This document shows positions 15,462 through 23,584 of a stretch of 64,000 nt of DNA, in pieces. The notes under the pieces were generated by a model. That model ran no database searches and was not told where the DNA came from. It saw only the letters and a list, made by a program, of their open reading frames with translations. Origin of the DNA: a virus; the IMG/VR virus record IMGVR_UViG_3300017917_003339, positions 28,495 through 92,494 of that record; one strand, written 5' to 3'. A program made the position numbers and the translations under genes. Positions within the stretch are counted from its first letter, which is position 1; each line of letters opens with the position of its first letter.

Positions 15462-15537
15462 TCGGGATGACTGGACTCGAACCAGCATGATGTCCTGCTC
15501 CCAAAGCAGGCGACTTAACCAATTAGTCCACATCCCG
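15462..15537 (-). tRNA. tRNA-Pro(TGG)
   Basis: CGGGATG/CATCCCG acceptor; CCTGC-TTTGGGA-GCAGG. Its first 15 nt are also the last codons of the HNH gene upstream. Confidence 0.93.
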
Positions 15538-16074
15538 TTTAAATTTTTCTACATATTCTAAAACCGTTTCTTCTATTAAATTTCTATACCTACTATGCCA
15601 ATAAGCATGATGTGTTGCACATAGAGGTATTAAATTCTCAGGTTTATTATTGTTTCTATCCCCATCTAAATGGTGAACATCTAACAATAATTTTTCATCA
15701 CAAACAACACATTTATGTTCGTGGTGTAAGAAACATGTTGACCTGTATGCATGTTCTTTCCAGTTTGGGTTTTTATCACCACTTCTAAAGAAAGAGTTTG
15801 CACAAGCATGAGAACATGTAATTTTTTCTCTTTTTGAACCTGATTGAGTTTCAAATTCATTCTCACAAACAGGACAAATTTTAATTATTCGTTCATATTT
15901 GAGAAAATGTTTTTTCTTTCTATTAGGTTCAAATTTTAAACCATTTATTTCAAATAACGCATCTAACTTTTTATACCCAGCACCATTATTGCTGATATTT
16001 AACCTTTTACAAGCTTCATTTTTAGAACTACATTCTAGTATAATTTTTTCTAATTCTTCTTTTTCGATATTCAT
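15523..16074 (-). CDS. HNH homing endonuclease overlapping tRNA-Pro
   Basis: 183 aa. A zinc finger (CPVCENEF...CSHACANSFF) and NPNWKEHAYR motif precede the HNH core (CVVCDEKLLLDVHHLDGDRN, then IPLCATHHAYWH). The final codons and stop lie inside the 5' end of an intact tRNA-Pro, while a T-arm-less tRNA-Pro-like copy lies just upstream of the gene. This suggests insertion into a tRNA-Pro gene with a replacement copy carried along. ATATTTATA motif 13 nt upstream. Confidence 0.87.
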   Translation of the reverse strand: MNIEKEELEKIILECSSKNEACKRLNISNNGAGYKKLDALFEINGLKFEPNRKKKHFLKYERIIKICPVCENEFETQSGSKREKITCSHACANSFFRSGDKNPNWKEHAYRSTCFLHHEHKCVVCDEKLLLDVHHLDGDRNNNKPENLIPLCATHHAYWHSRYRNLIEETVLEYVEKFKRDVD

Positions 16075-16113
16075 AACTTATTTTTATTATAAATATCATC
16101 AAATGTCGAAAAA
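16060..16113 (-). promoter_or_regulatory. Start-codon hairpin with ATATTTATA motif (HNH at 15523)
   Basis: Weaker version of the hairpin at 12780: TTTTTCG/CGAAAAA and GATATT/AATATC with a bulge, motif at 16088-16096 in the loop. Confidence 0.4.
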
Positions 16114-16121
16114 ATCACTTT

Positions 16122-16174
16122 TGGGAAATTTTATTTTCTGCATCCCAAATGCAGCGGATTAGCCAACTTTCCCA
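16122..16174 (-). ncRNA. T-arm-less tRNA-Pro-like element
   Basis: 53 nt: TGGGAAA/TTTCCCA closing stem and CTGCA-TTTGGGA-TGCAG arm (Pro TGG). AAAATAAAA stands where the T-arm should be. Confidence 0.5.
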
Positions 16175-16190
16175 CTACCCGTAATATTTG

Positions 16191-16264
16191 TACCCCCGAA
16201 GGGACTCGAACCCATGACCCCCCGCTTAAAAGGCGGGTGCTCTAACCAACTGAGCTACGAAGGC
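16191..16264 (-). tRNA. tRNA-Lys(TTT), copy 1
   Basis: CCCGC-CTTTTAA-GCGGG; acceptor GCCTTCG/CGGGGGT with wobbles. Confidence 0.92.
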
Positions 16265-16269
16265 ATTTG

Positions 16270-16342
16270 TTCCCCCGACGGGCCTCGAACCCGCTACCCA
16301 CTGGTTAAAAGCCAGTTGCCCGTCCACATGAGCTTCGAAGGA
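16270..16342 (-). tRNA. tRNA-Lys(TTT), copy 2
   Basis: ACTGG-CTTTTAA-CCAGT; acceptor TCCTTCG/CGGGGGA. Confidence 0.9.
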
Positions 16343-16359
16343 ATTTATATTTCTATTTG

Positions 16360-16431
16360 TTCCCCCGCCCAGAGTCGAACTGGATTCCGTAGATTAAAAG
16401 TCTACTGCATCACCACCAATGCTTCGAGGGA
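16360..16431 (-). tRNA. tRNA-Lys(TTT), copy 3
   Basis: GTAGA-CTTTTAA-TCTAC; acceptor TCCCTCG/CGGGGGA; T-loop TTCGACT. Confidence 0.9.
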
Positions 16432-16517
16432 ATATGTATCTTGCCCCTCAAAACATTGAGGGAATTACTGTTTACTCTTTATCTTCTTTATTGTTTTCAT
16501 TGTTTTTATTTTATTTG

Positions 16518-16592
16518 GCCTCCCAGAAGGATTCGAACCTTCCATCCATAAGCCCCCAATGGGCTGCGCTTTTCCTACTAAGCTATGGGACG
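16518..16592 (-). tRNA. tRNA, anticodon uncertain (TGG or TTG)
   Basis: Acceptor CGTCCCA/TGGGAGG (one mismatch) and a good T-arm GAAGG/CCTTC. The arm AGCCCATTGGGGGCT permits more than one register, so the anticodon is not certain. Confidence 0.65.
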
Positions 16593-16607
16593 CATATTTT
16601 ATTTTTG

Positions 16608-16702
16608 TCTGGTAAACAGGATTCGAACCTGTGGTAGACACTACCTTTGTGCCCACATCGGATTCCAAGTCCGACCGCTTAAACCATCTCGCGCATTACC
16701 AG
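16608..16702 (-). tRNA. Class II tRNA with anticodon TGG
   Basis: 95 nt. CTGGTAA/TTACCAG; TCGGA-CTTGGAA-TCCGA reads TGG (Pro), but the body has a ~25-nt variable arm typical of Ser/Leu tRNAs. One base from a Ser(TGA) loop. Confidence 0.78.
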
Positions 16703-16716
16703 TTATTTTGTTGCAT

Positions 16717-16752
16717 AAAAAAACCCAGTTTAGATTTTACTCTGAACTGGGT
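16717..16752 (-). terminator. Terminator of small-ORF cassette A
   Basis: ACCCAGTT / AACTGGGT hairpin followed by T7 on the minus strand. Confidence 0.85.
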
Positions 16753-16777
16753 CTATAATTTGTACTTGCGTACTTTA

Positions 16778-16879
16778 TTATATTGTTGTCAAGTCTGAAA
16801 ACATGACATACCCAGTCGACCTGAACGGTTTCCCGCCCTTAGGTTGATATTGCGTTTGATATGTTTTAGTTGTTTTCAT
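16778..16879 (-). CDS. Small-ORF cassette A, 33 aa
   Basis: MKTTKTYQTQYQPKGGKPFR followed by STGYVMF, then SDLTTI. It has an upstream ATATTTATA motif (22 nt), a more distant TATCTTTG promoter, and a strong terminator, so it is a stand-alone transcription unit at the edge of a tRNA region. No family recognised. Confidence 0.65.
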   Translation of the reverse strand: MKTTKTYQTQYQPKGGKPFRSTGYVMFSDLTTI

Positions 16880-16900
16880 AACTTTGTTTTTTGTTTTGTT

Positions 16901-16909
16901 TATAAATAT
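16901..16909 (-). promoter_or_regulatory. ATATTTATA motif, cassette A
   Basis: 22 nt before the ATG at 16879. Confidence 0.55.
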
Positions 16910-16955
16910 GTTGTTTTTTAAAAAAATTCTGTTTTTGTTTATTAATTTTTACAAT

Positions 16956-16965
16956 GCAAAGATAC
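16956..16965 (-). promoter_or_regulatory. TAnnTTTG promoter (TATCTTTG), cassette A and tRNAs
   Basis: GTATCTTTGC; nothing but the cassette and the tRNA region lies downstream on this strand. Confidence 0.6.
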
Positions 16966-17021
16966 TAACTATTATAATACAAGTCAAGTTTTTTTGTAAA
17001 AAAATTTAAAATATTTTATAA

Positions 17022-17501
17022 CTACTTGAATTTCAGTTTAATATCCATTGAAATTTTTTCTGGCGCTGGGGTTGAACCACCGAAATATGGGTTTAATTGG
17101 TATCTTACAAAATCCCATGATGAGGTTCTTTTTGCCGCCACAACTGATTTATTGATTCTTATCTTGTAATAATCGTCAAGAATATCAATTGCAAAATAGT
17201 GTTGTTTGTTAGGTTCCACGTGTGTTATTGCAAACACACTTCTAACGGTATTGTTGTAAATTATCCCAACTATCTCAACCATGTCTGGATATCTTGGGTT
17301 GTATCTCCAACCGATTCTAACGCTATCAATATGGTGTGACCAGCTATCTGATAACCCAATTAGTTTGTTTGAATCCTTTTGTTTTGGTATTGAATACTTG
17401 TAACCATCTATAAAGGTAAAGACCCCACTTATGGAGTCTTTGATAGTGAACGTTGGAATCAACGTACTTCTATGTTTACCTTTATTGATAGTGTATATCA
17501 T
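17022..17501 (-). CDS. Hypothetical beta-rich protein, 159 aa
   Basis: Start MIYTINKGKH at 17501, ATGA-coupled to the small membrane protein upstream; the longer frame would run through that gene. Alternating hydrophobic/polar strands suggest a beta-sandwich. Contains FVRYQLNPYFGGSTPAPEKI. No function recognised. Confidence 0.78.
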   Translation of the reverse strand: MIYTINKGKHRSTLIPTFTIKDSISGVFTFIDGYKYSIPKQKDSNKLIGLSDSWSHHIDSVRIGWRYNPRYPDMVEIVGIIYNNTVRSVFAITHVEPNKQHYFAIDILDDYYKIRINKSVVAAKRTSSWDFVRYQLNPYFGGSTPAPEKISMDIKLKFK

Positions 17502-17668
17502 TTTCTTCTGTAAGAGTTTATCGCAAAATATGTTAGTGCTATAAAGCTGTAACCGATGTATAGACCACAAGGGATTGTTATAAATTTAGACCAAGCTTCA
17601 TCTTGGAAAAGAAGACCTACAAAACCTAGTATGGCCGATGTTACTAATAAATATAAATTTACTTTCAT
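17498..17668 (-). CDS. Small membrane protein, 56 aa
   Basis: Two hydrophobic segments (NLYLLVTSAILGFVGLLF and FITIPCGLYIGYSFIALTYF). Coupled by ATGA to the next gene. Function unknown. Confidence 0.7.
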   Translation of the reverse strand: MKVNLYLLVTSAILGFVGLLFQDEAWSKFITIPCGLYIGYSFIALTYFAINSYRRK

Positions 17669-17674
17669 TTATTT

Positions 17675-18115
17675 TTATTTTTTTGCTTTATTAGCGTTTC
17701 GCTTTGCGATTCTATCTCTTAGCTTTGCCGCCAACTCGTAATTTTCTTCTTTAACCGCAGTTTCCAATTGTTGTTCCAATGGGATTCTAGGTTTCTTGGT
17801 GTTTGTTTTGTTTTTTGATTCAGAAAACGGAACATCTGATATAACCGTCTTAATAATTTTACCGTGTTGTGTTTCCCAAATTCTTTTTTGGTAATACATA
17901 CCACCTTCCTCATAGCTTTCCACCTTGTCTGGCTCACCCAAAGAAGAATCAAAATTCTTAAGAGCCTTAATGTGGTCAAAAATGTCTCTGTCGCTGATAT
18001 CACCATTATCGTTTAACTTATTAAAAAGTTTATCCATAAAGTTTTCAGCCTCGTTTTTTTTATTGTTTGACTTATCATTCATAAAGTCATTGAACAATGA
18101 ATCGAAATCACTCAT
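17675..18115 (-). CDS. Hypothetical protein with UVR-like motif, 146 aa
   Basis: Acidic helical N-terminus and a C-terminal PLEQQLETAVKEENYELAAK, then LRDRI, which matches the UVR (UvrB/UvrC interaction) helix hairpin also seen in McsA-like proteins. It may bind a partner through this motif; no catalytic domain is visible. Confidence 0.72.
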   Translation of the reverse strand: MSDFDSLFNDFMNDKSNNKKNEAENFMDKLFNKLNDNGDISDRDIFDHIKALKNFDSSLGEPDKVESYEEGGMYYQKRIWETQHGKIIKTVISDVPFSESKNKTNTKKPRIPLEQQLETAVKEENYELAAKLRDRIAKRNANKAKK

Positions 18116-18582
18116 TTTTTAGCAGATTTATTTGTTAGTTTCTTTTTTGTTTTAATAGTACTGTATTTTAGAATTCTATAAACATTTATCTTTGACAAAT
18201 AAATGAATAAACCGAAAAATACTGTAGCCAAAAAATACATTATTGACATTGTGTACCAATAGTTTTGTGTTAGTTGGTTTATACCGTAAACAACCCAATC
18301 GTAACCTAACGGATTTAAAAATAACCCTACCGTTACCAACATGTTGCCTACAGCTCTTTTGTTTGTTTTAAAGAAGTAGTAAGACAAGGATAACGCTAAC
18401 AGCGCCAACCCATATAGAACGTACATTGTACTCCAATAATCGTTGGTCAATTGAGTCAGTTTGTATACCAAAATATCGAACCCAAAAGGGTTTAGAAAGG
18501 TCGCCATCATCAAGCTGGCTGTCGCCATTTTCTTTCTCATTCCTGTAACTATCACCTTCCATACATTTGTGTTTAATGACAT
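18112..18582 (-). CDS. Four-helix membrane protein, 156 aa
   Basis: Starts at MSLNTNVWKV (18582). Two similar halves, each with a helix pair around FLNPFGFDILVYKLTQLTND and FLNPLGYDWVVYGINQLTQN, show internal duplication. Function unknown. A hairpin (GTTGGGTAAC/GTTACCCGAC) ends directly at the ATG. Confidence 0.75.
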   Translation of the reverse strand: MSLNTNVWKVIVTGMRKKMATASLMMATFLNPFGFDILVYKLTQLTNDYWSTMYVLYGLALLALSLSYYFFKTNKRAVGNMLVTVGLFLNPLGYDWVVYGINQLTQNYWYTMSIMYFLATVFFGLFIYLSKINVYRILKYSTIKTKKKLTNKSAKK

Positions 18583-18606
18583 GTCGGGTAACACATCATA
18601 TTGTTA
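18583..18606 (-). promoter_or_regulatory. Leader hairpin at the 18582 start codon
   Basis: About 10-12 bp stem (GTTGGGTAAC / GTTACCCGAC) with a 10-nt loop, ending at the ATG. It could limit ribosome access. Confidence 0.5.
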
Positions 18607-18624
18607 CCCAACATCTTATTTTAT

Positions 18625-18633
18625 TATAAATAT
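18625..18633 (-). promoter_or_regulatory. ATATTTATA motif
   Basis: Upstream of the leader hairpin of the 18582 gene. Confidence 0.5.
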
Positions 18634-18657
18634 ACTGAAATATTTATTTTTGTCAAC

Positions 18658-19479
18658 TTATGAGTTTAACAAAATTTCTTTCATTTCAGTCACTAACTTT
18701 CTATGACCCTCACCGTACTGTGTCCAAGCCAACCCCATTTGTTTTAGGTCATAGTGTTTCAATACTGTACTGTAGTCTTCAACACCCTCTGGTCTACCGA
18801 TGATATAGATACTGTCAGCTAATTCAGCCGCAAGTCTAATATCGTGTGTTGAGAACATAATGGTGTTAGACTCATGTGCAGCACCAATTCTTTCAAAGGA
18901 TTGTTTAACCTTTTCAATGTTACCAACATCCAAACCAGAGAATGGTTCATCAAGAATCATAAAGTGTTTGTTGGTAAGCATTTGCTCAATAATCGCTGTG
19001 CGCTGTCTTTGACCACCCGACAATTCACAAGGGTATTTGTCTTTGTGTTCTAACAACCCCCATTCAGTTAAGTAATCCGTGATGATTGTGTCCTTTTCAG
19101 CTTTTGATAAGTTTGATTTACGCATAGCGTATTGACAAATCTGAGTCACGGTCTTGTGTCTGAAAAGCGTGTATTTTTGGTCCACAAAACCTACATCACC
19201 CTCATCAAGTTGTTTGGCATCATTCACATCGTCTGTGTTCATGTTGGCCAAAAGGATTTGGCCAGATATTGGTTTTAACAACCCAGTTAACACTTTAAAC
19301 AATGTTGATTTACCACGTCCAGAACGACCTAATACTGCAATCACTTGACCAGTTGAGTCGATGTCTTTTCTGATAACATTCTTTTCAATAATGCTAATGT
19401 CTTTGATGATAACCTTACCATCGTAGCCAGCGCTTACGTTATCAACGTATAATAGCGTTTCATTTGTTGTATATGGCAT
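18658..19479 (-). CDS. ABC transporter ATP-binding protein
   Basis: 273 aa. Walker A GRSGRGKST (about 50-58), signature LSGGQRQR (about 153-160), Walker B HFMILDEPFSGLD (about 171-183) and H-loop STHD. Closest in style to nitrate/taurine (NitT/TauT) importers. It lies in one operon with a permease and an OmpA-fused binding protein. Substrate unknown. Confidence 0.92.
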   Translation of the reverse strand: MPYTTNETLLYVDNVSAGYDGKVIIKDISIIEKNVIRKDIDSTGQVIAVLGRSGRGKSTLFKVLTGLLKPISGQILLANMNTDDVNDAKQLDEGDVGFVDQKYTLFRHKTVTQICQYAMRKSNLSKAEKDTIITDYLTEWGLLEHKDKYPCELSGGQRQRTAIIEQMLTNKHFMILDEPFSGLDVGNIEKVKQSFERIGAAHESNTIMFSTHDIRLAAELADSIYIIGRPEGVEDYSTVLKHYDLKQMGLAWTQYGEGHRKLVTEMKEILLNS

Positions 19480-19490
19480 AATTCTTAGTT

Positions 19491-20270
19491 TTAGAAGTTA
19501 GAATATCTGAAAATTAACTTTCTTAATTTAGTCATTAAGAAGTCCAATAAAATCCCTACAAGGATAATAACAATCTGTACCGCAATAACTCTACCGTTAT
19601 CACCCACTTTGTCACCATTTTTGATAAGTACACCCAAACCACCAGCAGCGATAAGGATACTTTCAATACTTACAAGCATCATCCATACAATCGCAAGGTT
19701 TTGTCTTACCAATTCAAATACGTAGTCAAAACGACCTTTGATTACCACTTCCCAAAGCATTTCCCATCTGTTACAACCCAACGTTCTAGCATGGTCAAAT
19801 TCTTCTTGTGGAATGTCTTTAATCATCTGTACAAGGCTTGTAATCAAATAAGTCGACATGAACATTACAAGCACCCATACTTGGATAGTTCTTGCGCTAG
19901 AAAGGATAATAGTAATGTAGAACGTAATACCAGCCAGAGGTAAGAATCTAAGTTTTGAAATGAAATCAGCCCAACCCTTAAAGAATGGCAACGTACTCAA
20001 ATAGGTGAAAAACAAAGAGATAATCACCGATAGTACAACAGCTTGAGCACACAATGACAAAGAACTGAACAAATGTACAATAAGACCATCGTTCCAGATT
20101 GTACTAAAACCCTTCAACACCTGTGCTGGTGTTGGAAACAAATTTGTCGTCCCAGTAGACGATAAACCCCAAAAAGCAAACAATAGACCTAACCAAATGG
20201 TCAGCATCAATGTTTTACTAGAACCCTTTACTGACTGAAAGGGGATAAACATTTTCAATACGTTTTTCAT
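19491..20270 (-). CDS. ABC transporter permease
   Basis: 259 aa from MKNVLKMFIPF. Six hydrophobic segments and a binding-protein-dependent EAA-like loop (EFDHARTLGCNRWEMLWEVV). Matches NitT/TauT-type permeases. A TATTTTTG promoter box precedes it. Partner of the ATPase 11 nt downstream. Confidence 0.9.
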   Translation of the reverse strand: MKNVLKMFIPFQSVKGSSKTLMLTIWLGLLFAFWGLSSTGTTNLFPTPAQVLKGFSTIWNDGLIVHLFSSLSLCAQAVVLSVIISLFFTYLSTLPFFKGWADFISKLRFLPLAGITFYITIILSSARTIQVWVLVMFMSTYLITSLVQMIKDIPQEEFDHARTLGCNRWEMLWEVVIKGRFDYVFELVRQNLAIVWMMLVSIESILIAAGGLGVLIKNGDKVGDNGRVIAVQIVIILVGILLDFLMTKLRKLIFRYSNF

Positions 20271-20293
20271 TATTGTTATTTTTAAATTCTTTA

Positions 20294-20301
20294 CAAAAAT
20301 A
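20294..20301 (-). promoter_or_regulatory. TAnnTTTG promoter (TATTTTTG)
   Basis: 23 nt before the permease ATG. Confidence 0.5.
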
Positions 20302-20339
20302 CGATTTAATTTCCATTCTACCAAATAATTAGGTAAAAA

Positions 20340-20370
20340 AAAAAATCCCTGATTTCTCAGGGACTTTTTA
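20340..20370 (-). terminator. Terminator after the OmpA-fusion gene
   Basis: TCCCTGA-GAAA-TCAGGGA with an 11-T run on the minus strand. Confidence 0.88.
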
Positions 20371-20384
20371 ATTAAGCATAAGCA

Positions 20385-22199
20385 TTATTTCAAGAGAGTA
20401 ATTTCTACACGTCTGTTTTTAGCTTTACCTGACACGGTGTTGTTGTCACCGATAGGTTGAGTATCACCTCTACCGTCTACCAATTGGAAACGTTCTTTTG
20501 AGATACCACGGCTAGTTAAGTATTCAACTACTGAGTTAGCACGACCTCTAGACAATACTAAGTTTGAATCTGGGTTACCTACGTTGTCAGTGTGACCAAC
20601 AATTTTAAGTTTAGTTTCCTCAGCTTGAACTAACAAGTTGTAAATGGTTTCTAAGTCTTTTTCGGAACCTTGGATAGCAGTACTACCAGTTGCGAAGTTG
20701 ATATTCCATTGACCGTTAGCCAATACTTTAGTTTTTGTTTCAGCATATGAAATCTTTTCAACTTTACCAGCATCACCGATGTTGATTGATTTCAAGAAGT
20801 ACAAGTTAACTGCATCATCGTAAGGTACTACACCGTCAGGACACATACCGTTGAAATCCATAGGGTTCAAGTCGGTTAAGTAAGCAGAAACTTGGTCGTA
20901 CACAGCTTTATATCTGTTGTTACCGTCAGAGATACCGTTGTATTGCATCGCATCAGCGTAGTTGAATACTCTTGTACCACCGATATCGTAACCTAAACCA
21001 GCTTTGGTACCTTTTTGCCCTTTGAACATGTTGTACCAATATTCAGGTGTTTCAGCATTGTATGTTTTAGCGACACATTCAGCAGCTTTACGAGCCCACT
21101 CGTCATATTGTTTGATTTGGTTACAAGCCACGTAAGTTTGTTTCAATAAGTTGATAACTTCTTTATCGTGTTGTACAGCCCACTCTTTGATGATTACAAG
21201 TGTAGTAGCCATTTGATTTACGAACTCTTTAGTTGATACCACATCGGTGAAACCTGTTAGAGCATCGAAAGCCATTTTGTCACCTGGAGTCCACGTAGTG
21301 GCACCATCAATTTTACGGTTAACTGTTTTACCAGTCAATTTACCATCTTTAACCTCTTTCAAAGGCACAGTGTAACCTGCGGTTTGAGATTTAATTAAGT
21401 CTTTTACAGACTCAATGAAATCATCGTTTGGTGATGGAACGAAGTTAATCGCATTAGGGTCGTAAGTTTTAGGGTCTGGGTTTACTGGAATTTTGTTAGC
21501 GAACGCATAGTTACAAGCTACAACCCAGTCACCGTCACCGATTACAGAAGAGATAACACAACCTTTCATCGATTGAGGATTATCTTTCCAAATTTGTGGA
21601 CCAATCAACTTGTCCTCACCGTATGATAAACCATATTGTGCGATAGCTTGAACGTGGTATTTACCCTTACCGAATTTTTCGTCTAATGATTTCTGAGTAG
21701 TTGTGATATAGAACGGTACACCATCACCCATGATAGATACAGCTACAGCTGATTTATCAGATTTAGGATAAGCGGCACCACCGTCAAATTCCTCAACAAA
21801 CTTGATTTGCATATCACGTAAACCACCAACCATGTCTTGACGAACGATTTCTAAGTTTACACCTGCGGCTTCCATAAGTGACCCCTCAGTTGTACGAGGA
21901 CCACCGTTGGCTACAATCATACCAGAGTTACCATTCCATGCATACTCTGCAATTCTAATAAGACCTTTTGAAGCAACTTCACTTGATGGAGCGCTAGATG
22001 GCAAAGGCAATTTAGCACCAGCCGTTACGTTGTTCAAGTTTTCGGAATTAAGTTCCAAACCACCAAGGGTTTTTGAAACTTCCACTCGTAGACCTGGTGA
22101 AACGAAATACACCACAGCCATTACCAATACTGCTCCAAGAGCAACTAAAGCACCTTCTGCGAAGGTTGTCAATTTCTGAATTTTAAGGATTCTTCCCAT
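20385..22199 (-). CDS. Substrate-binding protein fused to an OmpA domain
   Basis: 604 aa. A single membrane anchor (about 13-34), then a periplasmic-binding-protein-like region of ~430 residues, then an OmpA peptidoglycan-binding domain (about 490-604) with INFATGSTAI, VGHTDNVGNPDSNLVLSRGR, and NRRVEITLL. The layout suggests a binding protein held between inner membrane and cell wall, feeding the permease/ATPase pair. Full ABC systems are rare in phages. The ligand is not evident. Confidence 0.85.
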   Translation of the reverse strand: MGRILKIQKLTTFAEGALVALGAVLVMAVVYFVSPGLRVEVSKTLGGLELNSENLNNVTAGAKLPLPSSAPSSEVASKGLIRIAEYAWNGNSGMIVANGGPRTTEGSLMEAAGVNLEIVRQDMVGGLRDMQIKFVEEFDGGAAYPKSDKSAVAVSIMGDGVPFYITTTQKSLDEKFGKGKYHVQAIAQYGLSYGEDKLIGPQIWKDNPQSMKGCVISSVIGDGDWVVACNYAFANKIPVNPDPKTYDPNAINFVPSPNDDFIESVKDLIKSQTAGYTVPLKEVKDGKLTGKTVNRKIDGATTWTPGDKMAFDALTGFTDVVSTKEFVNQMATTLVIIKEWAVQHDKEVINLLKQTYVACNQIKQYDEWARKAAECVAKTYNAETPEYWYNMFKGQKGTKAGLGYDIGGTRVFNYADAMQYNGISDGNNRYKAVYDQVSAYLTDLNPMDFNGMCPDGVVPYDDAVNLYFLKSINIGDAGKVEKISYAETKTKVLANGQWNINFATGSTAIQGSEKDLETIYNLLVQAEETKLKIVGHTDNVGNPDSNLVLSRGRANSVVEYLTSRGISKERFQLVDGRGDTQPIGDNNTVSGKAKNRRVEITLLK

Positions 22200-22232
22200 T
22201 TTGTTATAAATTTTAATGTTATTGTTTTACGG

Positions 22233-22243
22233 TACAAATATAC
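22233..22243 (-). promoter_or_regulatory. TAnnTTTG promoter
   Basis: GTATATTTGTA, 33 nt before the ATG at 22199. Confidence 0.65.
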
Positions 22244-22291
22244 GAACTAATTTTTAATGTACCAAATTTTCTTTTGTTTGTTAACTTTTTT

Positions 22292-22378
22292 TTAATGTTC
22301 GCCAGTTAGAGGAACTACCCATGCGGTATAAAACTCTTCTGACTTCCTACTTACGTATATTGGCTCGGCAATCCTCAT
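22292..22378 (-). CDS. Possible small ORF, 28 aa
   Basis: MRIAEPIYVSRKSEEFYTAW then VVPLTGEH. It fills the otherwise empty 22.25-22.45 kb gap. No promoter of its own; could be chance. Confidence 0.4.
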   Translation of the reverse strand: MRIAEPIYVSRKSEEFYTAWVVPLTGEH

Positions 22379-22452
22379 TATTATGTCCACCACTTTGCTT
22401 GGGGATACATGGTCAACCCACAGCTACTCGAACAGTTCTTTATTGTTTTTGA

Positions 22453-23583
22453 TTAGAACAACTCACCAAAACCACCAGATTTTTGTCTGTCAGTTGATGA
22501 CAACACATACTCTGGGTTGTTGTATTGTTTTGCGCTAGGGATGATATCTTCTCCCACTTTGATTTTGTCAGCAACAGCATTCAAGTTAGCGAACAACTCA
22601 TCAGAGTCTAACGTGTAGTTAGTGGTAAGTGTTTCGATATCCTTCAAATTACCAGCGGTAATTGCGATATCAGCGGCAATTGTTGATGTTACTACGTCAA
22701 GGGCATAGTCGAACTCCCATCCTTTGGTGAAGCCCATTGCGTTTTTAGCGGCAGTTGTAGCAGCGTTTGATTTACGACCAAACTCGTAGTCTTTCTTAAG
22801 CATTTCAACGGTAGCGTCAAAATCAGAGATTTTAATCTCCATGGCAGTTTCAACCATTGTCAACTTGTGACCCATTTTCTTCATGATGTTGGCACGGGTA
22901 CCATATTTTTGCACGAAGTCTTTGGCTTGAGTCAATTTGTTTGACACACGCAACGCTTCAGCGTTTACTTTTTGGAATTCAGCGGCCAAGTTTACATATT
23001 CATCTTCACCTCTAGCTTCAACACCACCCTTTTGAACCATTTCGTCCATTCTGGTTTTGATTTTTTGTGCTTTAGCTTGAAGTCTTAGAATAGACTTTTG
23101 CCCTTCCTCAGCTTCTGTTTGTGCTCTACTAGCTTCCAATTCCATGTCGTTTTTCAACTGAGCGATGTTACCCTTAGCAACTCTAAATGTTTGTTGGTTG
23201 GCAATCATCTTTTGACGCTCAATGTCCAACTGAGCAAAAGGGTCGTGACGGATAATCATCTTGTGAAGACCTCTTGTAAGCGCTCTAAGACCCTTAAGGA
23301 TTACTGGTGCAGCGATTATAAGACCTACAATCATTACCCCAGTTGCGGCAACAGCAAGCATGTGACCGATGGCTTGGAATACGGTTGGTAATACATATTT
23401 CCATAACCCGTATCCAATAGCACCAAATGCGGCTAATTTAATGAACCAGAAAAGGTTTTTTTCACCTTTACGGAAAGTGTCTACCTTAGTAGCAATTTGA
23501 TTTTGGTCAAAGTGCTTAAGGATTGGTAACTCCATCAAATTGGCATTCAATGTAGTTTGTTTGAATTGTGTTTGTGTACTCAT
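22453..23583 (-). CDS. Membrane coiled-coil protein, 376 aa
   Basis: Two hydrophobic segments (about 45-65 and 70-95), then a long coiled-coil region (about 125-260) rich in Gln/Glu/Lys, then a C-terminal helical part. Loosely similar in layout to PspA-type membrane-stress proteins, though not clearly homologous. In one operon with the ABC genes; probably a structural partner of that system. Confidence 0.7.
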   Translation of the reverse strand: MSTQTQFKQTTLNANLMELPILKHFDQNQIATKVDTFRKGEKNLFWFIKLAAFGAIGYGLWKYVLPTVFQAIGHMLAVAATGVMIVGLIIAAPVILKGLRALTRGLHKMIIRHDPFAQLDIERQKMIANQQTFRVAKGNIAQLKNDMELEASRAQTEAEEGQKSILRLQAKAQKIKTRMDEMVQKGGVEARGEDEYVNLAAEFQKVNAEALRVSNKLTQAKDFVQKYGTRANIMKKMGHKLTMVETAMEIKISDFDATVEMLKKDYEFGRKSNAATTAAKNAMGFTKGWEFDYALDVVTSTIAADIAITAGNLKDIETLTTNYTLDSDELFANLNAVADKIKVGEDIIPSAKQYNNPEYVLSSTDRQKSGGFGELF

Positions 23584-23584
23584 C

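Noticed and set aside
11698-16702. CRISPR array in the repeat-rich tRNA regions
   Set aside because: The repeats are tRNA T-arms and three hairpin spacers; spacing and sequence are not those of CRISPR units.
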